Made by a program: the position numbers and the translations under genes
The notes under the pieces: generated by a model
Seen by the model: the letters and a program-made list of their open reading frames with translations, nothing else
What the model was told of the DNA's origin: nothing
Databases searched by the model: none
Assembly (NCBI GenBank): GCA_900757415.1
Contig: CAAENU010000016.1
Coordinates: 1-50,167, forward strand
DNA from: an uncultured Oscillospiraceae bacterium
GTDB taxonomy: Bacteria; Bacillota; Clostridia; Oscillospirales; Oscillospiraceae
Direction: 5' to 3'
DNA length: 50,167 nt
Part shown: positions 12,046 to 18,824 of the stretch, in pieces
Numbering within the stretch: position 1 is the stretch's first letter
How the letters are laid out: every line of letters begins with the position of its first letter

Positions 12046-13386
12046 ATGAGACATATTACCCTTTGGAAAAAGGCGCTGGCGCTGCTGTGCGCGCTGCTGC
12101 TGGCGGCGTCGCTGCTGCCGCCTGCGGTCACGGCTTACGCTTCCGCAACGGTGCCTGCCACGCCGGATACCGCGGCGGACGGCGCCAAGACCGGCGACAC
12201 GAAAACCGATGCCGAGTCCGAGACCAAAACCGACGGCGCGAAAGCGGACGCGAAGACCGACGATAAAAAGCCGGACGACACCAAGACGGAAACCAAGCCG
12301 AGCGCCAACAATCAGACCGCAGAGGAGCTCCGCAAGGAGTACGACCGGCTCCAGCAGGAGATCAACGGCAAGCGTCAGGAGATGGATTCTCTGAAAAATG
12401 AGCTGACGCAGATCAAGAACCAGAAAGCGGATACCCAGAAGCAGAAGAGCGTGTTGGATCAGCGCAACGCCGCGCTGCAGGGGGAGATCAACCTGCTGGA
12501 AGAGCAGATCGATGTTACCAGCCGCAGCATCAGCGCCAATGAAACGCTGGAGCAGCGCCAGACGGAGCTGTTCCATCAGCAGATCCGCATGGAGGAGGAG
12601 CAGGGAACCGTTTCCTACTGGTCGGTGCTGTTCAAGGCGACCAGCTTCTCCGATCTTGTCAGTCGTATCGACTTTATTAACGAGATTGTCCGCTATAATA
12701 AGCAGGTGATCGAGGATCTGCGCCAGACCCGTCAGGAGCTGGCGGATGATAAGGCGGCGCTGGAGGAGCAGAATGAGGCGTTGGCTTCCTCTAAGAAGGA
12801 GTTGGAGGGCCAGATCTCCGAGAGTATGCGTATGCTGGCCGAGTATGTCAAGACTGAGGAGGGCAAGCAGGCGGAGTATGACGCCATCAAGGCGGAGGAG
12901 GAAGCGCTGGATGGCCTGATCGCCGCGGCCGAGGCCAAGGCCCGTGAGCTGGGCATGGATGAGATTGCCGGTACGGTGGGCGGCTATGCCTGGCCCTGCA
13001 GCAGCATTCGCTGGATCACCTCCATGTTCGGCGGCCGCCAGTCTCCCGGCGGTATTGGCAGCACCAATCACAAGGGCGTGGATATCGGCACGCCCATGGG
13101 CACGCCGGTGCTGGCTGCCAAAGCGGGTACCGTTACATGGGCCAGCTGGAACGGCGGCTACGGCAACTGCGTTATTATCAGCCACGGTAAGGGCAACTCC
13201 ACGCTGTATGGCCATCTCAGCGGCTATAATGTTTCAGTGGGCGATCAGGTGTCTCAGGGACAGGTCATTGCCTATTCCGGCAATACCGGCAACTCTACCG
13301 GCCCGCACCTCCATTTTGGTATTATGGAGGGCGATACATGGGTGGATCCCCTCAATTATCTGACCGGCTGGCACTATAACGGCTGA
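12046..13386 (+). CDS. Secreted coiled-coil M23 peptidase, probable FtsEX effector
   Basis: Predicted peptidoglycan endopeptidase, 446 residues. A signal peptide (WKKALALLCALLLAAS then TAYASA, about 1-36) is followed by a low-complexity Lys/Asp/Thr-rich linker (about 40-90), a long coiled coil (about 95-300; EELRKEYDRLQQEING onward) and a C-terminal LytM/M23 domain. The zinc and catalytic residues appear intact: H342 and D346 in HKGVD, H390 in YGHLSG, and H421/H423 in HLHFG. The architecture is that of EnvC/PcsB-type FtsEX partners. E. coli EnvC has a degenerate LytM domain, whereas this one looks active. The partnership with FtsEX is inferred from operon position. Confidence 0.92.
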   Translation: MRHITLWKKALALLCALLLAASLLPPAVTAYASATVPATPDTAADGAKTGDTKTDAESETKTDGAKADAKTDDKKPDDTKTETKPSANNQTAEELRKEYDRLQQEINGKRQEMDSLKNELTQIKNQKADTQKQKSVLDQRNAALQGEINLLEEQIDVTSRSISANETLEQRQTELFHQQIRMEEEQGTVSYWSVLFKATSFSDLVSRIDFINEIVRYNKQVIEDLRQTRQELADDKAALEEQNEALASSKKELEGQISESMRMLAEYVKTEEGKQAEYDAIKAEEEALDGLIAAAEAKARELGMDEIAGTVGGYAWPCSSIRWITSMFGGRQSPGGIGSTNHKGVDIGTPMGTPVLAAKAGTVTWASWNGGYGNCVIISHGKGNSTLYGHLSGYNVSVGDQVSQGQVIAYSGNTGNSTGPHLHFGIMEGDTWVDPLNYLTGWHYNG

Positions 13387-13407
13387 GACAATGTGAATCA
13401 ACGGATA

Positions 13408-13448
13408 AAAAGCACCTCTGCACCATACACTGGTGCAGAGGTGCTTTT
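13408..13448 (+). terminator. Terminator after the M23 gene, overlapping the next gene's ribosome binding site
   Basis: A perfect 18-bp stem (13408-13425 with 13431-13448) with a TACAC loop and a terminal T-run. The right arm contains GAGGTG, the only plausible ribosome binding site for the ATG at 13449, which starts one base after the hairpin. The structure can therefore stop transcription and also sequester translation of the next gene. Confidence 0.9.
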
Positions 13449-14108
13449 ATGTATGGTTATGTGATCCCCGGGCACCGCCTTGTGCTGGAGCGCCGCCGTC
13501 TGGGCGGTGTGTGGTTTGCCGTGGCGGAAATACCGTGCTGCGGTTTGTTGGCCCGTCTTGGCCGCCGACGTGCATTTCGCCTGCTGCGCCGTGATGGAAT
13601 CACCCGCTGCGTTCTGCCGGAGCAGTGGGCGGAGGAGGCGGCAGCCTATGGTTTGCTGCCGGTGGAGGTGTATCCCCTGCGCCAAGCGCTGCTGCCCGGA
13701 TTGCTGGACAGACAGGGAGATTTGCAGCATGCTTCTGCCGTGCTGCGGGCCCCATATGTATCTGCCGCTGTTTCCGCAGCCGCCATGCTGCTGGCACAGC
13801 GCGTGCGATATCTTTCACTGGAAACCGGCGGCGGCACGGTGGAGCTGGCGGACATGCTGCGCTGCCGCTACGGCCTTTGTGCAGGCCGCATAGACGCTGC
13901 CGCGCTGACTGTCTGCTTCGGCGGCGCACCGCCGCCCGGTCCAGCCATCTGCCTTGGACCGGACTGTGCCCGTTTTCAAAGCCTGACCTACGCGCCCATT
14001 CCCGGCCTGCCGCAGGATGCGCCGGAACAGCTGATTGCCGCACTTTTTGAGGTGGGAGAGATCAAAAAAGAGGAAATTTACGTCAAAACAATTGCCCGTA
14101 ACGCTTGA
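13449..14108 (+). CDS. Uncharacterised protein downstream of ftsEX-M23
   Basis: Not recognised. The 219 residues have no clear signal peptide or membrane helix. Codon use resembles the neighbouring real genes and the frame fits exactly between a terminator and the greA promoter. Visible stretches are VWFAVAEIPCCGLLARLGRRRAFRLL (N-terminal, basic), YVSAAVSAAAMLLAQRVRYLSLETGGG (90-130, possibly a Rossmann-like strand and glycine loop) and a C-terminal EQLIAALFEVGEIKKEE. Eight or so Cys residues are present but not in a recognisable metal motif. The start ATG 13449 uses GAGGTG inside the preceding hairpin. Its stop codon TGA (14106-14108) is part of the greA -35 box. Antisense and other-frame readings here are shadows. 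Confidence 0.65.
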   Translation: MYGYVIPGHRLVLERRRLGGVWFAVAEIPCCGLLARLGRRRAFRLLRRDGITRCVLPEQWAEEAAAYGLLPVEVYPLRQALLPGLLDRQGDLQHASAVLRAPYVSAAVSAAAMLLAQRVRYLSLETGGGTVELADMLRCRYGLCAGRIDAAALTVCFGGAPPPGPAICLGPDCARFQSLTYAPIPGLPQDAPEQLIAALFEVGEIKKEEIYVKTIARNA

Positions 14109-14133
14109 CACCGGGCGGGAAACTCACTATAAT
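14105..14133 (+). promoter_or_regulatory. Consensus sigma-A promoter of greA
   Basis: TTGACA (14105-14110), 17-base spacer, TATAAT (14128-14133): a perfect consensus match. The -35 box overlaps the stop codon of the upstream gene. A second TATAAT at 14158-14163 has no good -35. Confidence 0.92.
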
Positions 14134-14177
14134 GCAACGTATCGCAGTGTATTGCGCTATAATAATATAGGTATACA

Positions 14178-14199
14178 CCGCGGTGGCACACCGCCGCGG
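14178..14199 (+). other. GC-rich hairpin in greA leader
   Basis: A 9-bp stem with one G-U pair (14178-14186 with 14191-14199) and a CACA loop lies 25 bases before the greA start, with no T-run after it. E. coli greA also has a structured leader that yields short RNAs; similarity in function here is only a guess. Confidence 0.55.
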
Positions 14200-14224
14200 A
14201 TGCAATAGGAAAGGATTGTGCAGC

Positions 14225-14701
14225 ATGGTAAAAGAATTCAAGATGAGTCAGGCCCGCTATGACGAGCTGAAAAAAGAACTGGATTACAGCAAGACCACCC
14301 GTGCCGATGAGGTTGCGGAACTGATCAAAGAGGCCCGTGGTTTTGGCGATCTCAGCGAAAACAGCGAGTATGACGAGGCCAAGAACGAGCAGGGTAAGCT
14401 CTATTCCCGCATTGCGGAGCTTGAGGATATCCTGCTGCACGCCGTCATCGTGGATGAAGCGGAGATGGACTCTGACAAGATATCTATCGGCTGCAAGGTC
14501 ATCGTTACCAATCTGGATACACGAAAACAGCTGCCCGCCTATAAGATCGTCGGCTCTCAGGAGGCTGACGTGATGAACCGCGCCATCAGCGAGGATTCTC
14601 CCTTTGGTAAGGCGCTGATGGGCCGCAAGGCGGGCGAAGAAGTGATCGTGGAGGCTCCCCGTGGGGCCATCCACTACCGTGTAGACAGTATTGAACGATG
14701 A
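14225..14701 (+). CDS. greA: Transcription elongation factor GreA
   Basis: Binds the secondary channel of RNA polymerase and stimulates cleavage of backtracked transcripts. 158 residues: N-terminal antiparallel coiled coil (about 1-75) with the tip motif GFGDLSENSEYDEAK carrying the acidic catalytic residues, and a C-terminal FKBP-like domain with EDSPFGKALMGRKAGEEVIVEAP. ATG 14225 is chosen since the family begins MVKEFKMSQ-like and AGGAAAGGA lies just upstream. It is driven by a consensus promoter and followed 40 bases later by lysS, probably co-transcribed. Confidence 0.97.
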   Translation: MVKEFKMSQARYDELKKELDYSKTTRADEVAELIKEARGFGDLSENSEYDEAKNEQGKLYSRIAELEDILLHAVIVDEAEMDSDKISIGCKVIVTNLDTRKQLPAYKIVGSQEADVMNRAISEDSPFGKALMGRKAGEEVIVEAPRGAIHYRVDSIER

Positions 14702-14741
14702 TGCCATCGCCCTGATGGCGTAAAAGATAAGGAGACCGATT

Positions 14742-16703
14742 ATGGCAGATCAGAATACCACCAATGTGACCAATGCCGCCGAACAGCAGGATCTGGGCGA
14801 GCTGCTTCAGATCCGCCGCGATAAGCTGAAGGCTCTGCAGGACGAGGGCCGCGACCCATTCCAGATCACCAAGTTTGACGTGACCCATCATGCACAGGAG
14901 ATCAAGGACGATTTTGACGCGCTGGAAGGCACGGTCGTTCGCGTGGCCGGCCGATTGATGAGCAAGCGCGGCATGGGCAAGGTGTCTTTCTGCGACATGC
15001 AGGACAAGTCCGGCCGCATCCAGATCTATGCCCGCAAGGACGAGATGGATGAGGATACCTATAACCGCTTTAAGAAGTATGATATCGGCGATATCGTGGG
15101 CGTTGTGGGTGAGGTGTTCCGCACCCAGCGCGGCGAAATGAGCGTTCGTGCCCGTGAGATCACCCTTTTGAGCAAGTCTCTGCGTCCCCTGCCCGAGAAG
15201 TTCCACGGCCTTACCGATAAGGAGGCGCGTTACCGCCAGCGCTATGTGGATCTCATCATGAATCCTGAGAGTAAGCGGAATTTCGAGATCCGCAGCAAGT
15301 TTGTGGCCTATCTGCGCCGCTATCTGGATTCTCTGGGTTTCATGGAGGTGGAGACACCGGTTCTCAGTCCCATTGCCGGCGGCGCCAATGCCCGCCCGTT
15401 TATTACCCATCATAACACGCTGGATATCGACATGTATATGCGCATCGCCACTGAGCTGCACCTGAAGCGGCTGATCGTGGGCGGTCTTGAGCGCGTGTAT
15501 GAGGTGGGCCGTATCTTCCGCAACGAGGGCATGGACACCAAGCACAATCCCGAGTTTACCACCTGTGAGCTCTATCAGGCCTATACCAATCTGGATGGTA
15601 TGATGGATATTCTGGAGGCCATTCTCTCTGGTGCGGCCAATGAAATTCTGGGTTCCTACCATGTGACGTGGCTGGGCCATGAGATCGACCTGACGCCCGG
15701 CTGGCCCCGCGTCACCATGGCCGATGCGGTGAAGAATGTCACCGGCGCAGACTTTATGGCCATCGAGGGCGATGATGATGCCGCCGTGGAGCTGGCCAAG
15801 AGTGTTGGCGTGGATATGGACGGCGTGGCCCATACCTGGGGCAATGCCCTGTACGAAGCCTTTGACCAGAAGGTGGAGGAGACGCTGGTGCAGCCTACCT
15901 TTATCACCATGTATCCTGTGGAGGTCAGTCCGCTGGCCAAGCGCAGCCCCACCGATGCCCACCTGACCGAGCGGTATGAGGCGTTCATCTGCGGCTGCGA
16001 GATGGGCAACGCCTTCTCCGAGCTGAATGACCCCATCGACCAGTATGAGCGCTTCAAGGCACAGGCTGAAAAGCGCGCCAATGGCGACGAGGAGGCCGAC
16101 ATGATGGACGAGGACTTCGTCATGGCGCTGGAGTACGGTATGCCGCCCACCGGCGGTCTGGGCTTCGGCATCGACCGGTGCAGCATGATGCTGTGCGGCA
16201 CTGATTCCATTCGTGACGTGATCCTCTTCCCCACCATGAAGCCGCTCGACTCTGACAAGAAGGTTTCCAAGGAAGCTTCGGCTCCTGCGGCGGCTGCTCA
16301 GGCGGCTCCTGAGACGCAAGAAAAAATTGATTTTTCCAATGTGCAGATCGAGCCGCTGTTCAAGGATTTCGTGGATTTTGACACCTTCGCCAAGAGTGAT
16401 TTCCGTGCCGTGAAGATCAAGGCGTGCGAGGCGGTGAAGAAGAGCAAGAAGCTCCTGAAGTTTATTCTGGATGACGGCACCGGTACAGACCGTGTGATCT
16501 TGAGCGGAATTCACGAATATTATGAGCCGGAAGAGCTGGTTGGCAAGACCTGCATCGCCATTACCAACCTGCCTCCCAGACCCATGATGGGCATTGATTC
16601 CTGCGGTATGCTGATCTCCGCTGTGCATCAGGAAAATGGGGAAGAAAAGCTGCATTTGCTGATGGTGGATCCCCACATTCCGGCTGGTGCAAAGCTCTAT
16701 TGA
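14742..16703 (+). CDS. lysS: Lysyl-tRNA synthetase (class II) with C-terminal Trbp111-like tRNA-binding domain
   Basis: Charges tRNA-Lys. Residues 1-500 form a standard bacterial class II enzyme: OB-fold anticodon domain (VVRVAGRLMSKRGMGK...), motif 2 (RIFRNEGMDTKHNPEFTTCE) and motif 3 (GLGFGIDRCSMML). An Ala/Glu-rich linker (about 505-530) joins a further domain of about 110 residues (DFDTFAKSDFRAVKIKACEAVKKSKKLLKF..., then LPPRPMMGIDSCGMLISA). That domain is the EMAP/Trbp111 tRNA-binding fold normally found at the C-terminus of methionyl-tRNA synthetase. At 653 residues it is about 150 longer than a typical LysS. The start follows GATAAGGAGACCG. A hairpin terminator follows. Confidence 0.97.
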   Translation: MADQNTTNVTNAAEQQDLGELLQIRRDKLKALQDEGRDPFQITKFDVTHHAQEIKDDFDALEGTVVRVAGRLMSKRGMGKVSFCDMQDKSGRIQIYARKDEMDEDTYNRFKKYDIGDIVGVVGEVFRTQRGEMSVRAREITLLSKSLRPLPEKFHGLTDKEARYRQRYVDLIMNPESKRNFEIRSKFVAYLRRYLDSLGFMEVETPVLSPIAGGANARPFITHHNTLDIDMYMRIATELHLKRLIVGGLERVYEVGRIFRNEGMDTKHNPEFTTCELYQAYTNLDGMMDILEAILSGAANEILGSYHVTWLGHEIDLTPGWPRVTMADAVKNVTGADFMAIEGDDDAAVELAKSVGVDMDGVAHTWGNALYEAFDQKVEETLVQPTFITMYPVEVSPLAKRSPTDAHLTERYEAFICGCEMGNAFSELNDPIDQYERFKAQAEKRANGDEEADMMDEDFVMALEYGMPPTGGLGFGIDRCSMMLCGTDSIRDVILFPTMKPLDSDKKVSKEASAPAAAAQAAPETQEKIDFSNVQIEPLFKDFVDFDTFAKSDFRAVKIKACEAVKKSKKLLKFILDDGTGTDRVILSGIHEYYEPEELVGKTCIAITNLPPRPMMGIDSCGMLISAVHQENGEEKLHLLMVDPHIPAGAKLY

Positions 16704-16741
16704 TTGCGCCTGAAGTCGGCTAAAAACGTTTTACTATCCCC

Positions 16742-16771
16742 GCTGACCCGACAAAGGCTTGTCGGGTCAGC
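16742..16771 (+). terminator. Hairpin after lysS
   Basis: A perfect 13-bp stem (16742-16754 with 16759-16771) closes on an AGGC loop and is followed by CTTTCC, a short T-poor tail. It may be a partial terminator, with read-through to the methyltransferase gene. Confidence 0.75.
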
Positions 16772-16801
16772 CTTTCCATTCCAATCAGAAAGGAGCGCTC
16801 C

Positions 16802-17557
16802 ATGGAGAAGATCACCAGCCGTGCCAACCCCCTGTTGGTTCAGATGAAGAAGCTGGGCGCCTCTGCCGCCTACCGCCGCCAGCAGGGACTGTACCTGTGC
16901 GACAGTCCAAAACTGCTGGCTGAGGCCGTCAAGTGGAACGCTCCCATACGGCATCTGGCGGTGACGGAGGAGCAGTCGCTGCCGCCGCTGCCCGCAGGCG
17001 TCCGTGCGGTGCAGGTGCCGCCGGATGTGATGGCATCTGTTTCACCTATGAAATCGCCACAGGGTACGCTGTTCACCGTGGCTCTCCCGGATGATGAAGC
17101 GCCTGCTGTGCTTCCCGGCAGCCGCTATCTGGTGCTGGATGGTGTGCAGGATCCCGGCAATGTGGGAACCATTCTCCGCACACTGGATGCGTTTGATTTT
17201 GACGGCCTGCTGCTGCTGGAGGGTTGCGCCGACCCGTGGAGCGTGAAAACCGTGCGCTCCTCCATGGGCGCAGTATTCCGCCGCCCGATCTGGACGCTGC
17301 GGGCGCAGGAGCTGCCGGCGCTGCTGGCGCGCAGCGGTCTGCCCCTGTACGGGACGGCTCTGCGCTCGGATACGGAAGATGTACGGGTGGTACCGCTGAA
17401 CCGCTGTGTTCTCGCCATCGGCAGCGAGGGGCAGGGTCTCAGCTCCGCCGTGCTGGGTATGTGTCAGAAAACATTGAAGATCCCCATGTCGCCGCGGTGC
17501 GAGTCGCTTAATGCGGCCATTGCCGCTGCCGTGCTGCTGTGGGAGAGTTATCGCTGA
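16802..17557 (+). CDS. SpoU/TrmH-family RNA 2'-O-methyltransferase
   Basis: SAM-dependent methylase of a ribose 2'-OH in rRNA or tRNA; 251 residues. An N-terminal L30e-like substrate-binding domain (residues 1-95, ITSRANPLLVQMKKL...) precedes a knotted SPOUT domain. Its three signature motifs are QDPGNVGTILRTLDAF, IGSEGQGLS and IPMSPRCESLNAAIAAAVLLWE. It is closest in layout to RlmB/TsnR-like proteins, but the target is undetermined. ATG 16802 follows AGAAAGGAG. dprA begins within 20 bases of the stop. Confidence 0.93.
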   Translation: MEKITSRANPLLVQMKKLGASAAYRRQQGLYLCDSPKLLAEAVKWNAPIRHLAVTEEQSLPPLPAGVRAVQVPPDVMASVSPMKSPQGTLFTVALPDDEAPAVLPGSRYLVLDGVQDPGNVGTILRTLDAFDFDGLLLLEGCADPWSVKTVRSSMGAVFRRPIWTLRAQELPALLARSGLPLYGTALRSDTEDVRVVPLNRCVLAIGSEGQGLSSAVLGMCQKTLKIPMSPRCESLNAAIAAAVLLWESYR

Positions 17558-17577
17558 AAGAGAGTGAGGTGCGGGCC

Positions 17578-18807
17578 GTGGCGGCGCTGAAATACTGGGT
17601 CTGGCTTACCGCCATGCCGGGCCTGACCGAGAGCAGCAAGCTGTTGCTGCTGTCCCATTTTTCCTCACCGGAGGATGTTTATTATGCCGATGCGGATGCT
17701 CTTTTACAGGTGGAGGGACTTGGCCGCGAGCAGGCGGCATTACTGGAGAACAAATCTCTTGCTTCGGCGGAGCGCATCCTGTCCGATTGTGCCCGCGAGG
17801 GCATTTTCATCCTTACCATGGCTGACGCACTGTATCCCGAGCGTCTGCGCAACATCTATCAGCCGCCGGTGCTGCTGTATGGCAAGGGAGCTATGCCGCT
17901 GTTTGATGAAGAGGCGGCGGTGGCCATTGTCGGCACGCGCCAGTGCACGCCATACGGTACCCGCTGCGCCGAAAAACTGGGGTATGAGCTGACCCAGCAG
18001 GGCGGCATGGTGGTCTCCGGTATGGCCCGCGGCGTGGACGCGGCCGCTATGCGGGGCGCGCTGCGCTTCGGCGGGTTTACCTGCGGCGTGCTGGGCGGCG
18101 GGGTGGATGTGGTATATCCGGCGGAAAACCGGCGCCTTTATGAGGATATCGTGGCGACCGGTGTGCTTTTGTCGGAATATCCGCCCCAGACCCGTCCGGA
18201 CGGCTGGCATTTTCCCATGCGCAACCGGATCCTCAGCGGCCTGAGCGTGGCCACCGTGGTGGTGGAAGCGCCCCTCAAATCCGGTGCGCTGATCACCGCG
18301 GCCAACGCCGTGGAGCAGGGCAGGGAGGTATTTGCTGTCCCCGGCCCTATTGATGCGCCCAACAGCGCCGGCTGCCATCAGCTCCTTCGTGAAGGGGCGG
18401 GACTGGCCACCTGCGGAGGGGACATTCTCAGCGAATATGAACATCGCTTTCCCCATAAGCTGCACGCTGCCGTGCCAAACCTGCCCCCCTTGCCGAAGGA
18501 TGCGGGCGCCCCTAAAACGGCGGAGAAAGAACAAGAGGTAAAAACCTCTCGGCCGGAAACGGTGCAGGCTCCGGCTTTGCCCTGCATAACGGCGGCAGAG
18601 TGGGATACCCTGTCGCCTGAACAGCAAACGGTGCTGAAAGCTTTGCGGAGCGATATGCCGCAGCTGACGGATCAGCTGGCGGAGCAGACAGGCCTGCCCA
18701 TTCAGCGGGTGCTGCCGGCCATTACGCTGCTGGAGATCAGCGGCTGGGCAGTCCAGAACGGCGCGCGCAGCTTTGTGCGCACGGTGGCGCTGCCGGAACA
18801 AGAGTAA
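17578..18807 (+). CDS. dprA: DNA-processing protein DprA
   Basis: Loads RecA on incoming single-stranded DNA during transformation. The proposed start, GTG 17578, gives 409 residues beginning (M)AALKYWVWL. GTG 17569 is an alternative, and a GTG at 17539 overlapping the previous gene is less likely. Domains: N-terminal helix-hairpin-helix region (about 1-70), Rossmann fold with the signatures VAIVGTRQCTPYG, VVSGMARGVDAAA, GVLGGGVDVVYPAENRRLY, EYPPQTRPDGWHFPMRNRILSGLS and EAPLKSGALITAA, then a Lys/Glu/Pro linker and a C-terminal winged helix. No other competence genes are in the window, so transformation itself is not demonstrated. topA follows after 17 bases, matching the common dprA-topA-trmFO order. 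Confidence 0.93.
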   Translation: MAALKYWVWLTAMPGLTESSKLLLLSHFSSPEDVYYADADALLQVEGLGREQAALLENKSLASAERILSDCAREGIFILTMADALYPERLRNIYQPPVLLYGKGAMPLFDEEAAVAIVGTRQCTPYGTRCAEKLGYELTQQGGMVVSGMARGVDAAAMRGALRFGGFTCGVLGGGVDVVYPAENRRLYEDIVATGVLLSEYPPQTRPDGWHFPMRNRILSGLSVATVVVEAPLKSGALITAANAVEQGREVFAVPGPIDAPNSAGCHQLLREGAGLATCGGDILSEYEHRFPHKLHAAVPNLPPLPKDAGAPKTAEKEQEVKTSRPETVQAPALPCITAAEWDTLSPEQQTVLKALRSDMPQLTDQLAEQTGLPIQRVLPAITLLEISGWAVQNGARSFVRTVALPEQE

Positions 18808-18824
18808 GAAGTAGAGGAAGAAGC

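Noticed and set aside
11068..13215. A 715-codon minus-strand open frame across ftsX and the M23 gene
   Set aside because: Antisense shadow in GC-rich coding DNA; no start signal and no recognisable domain. The same holds for the long minus frames at 14586-16676 and 36831-39146.
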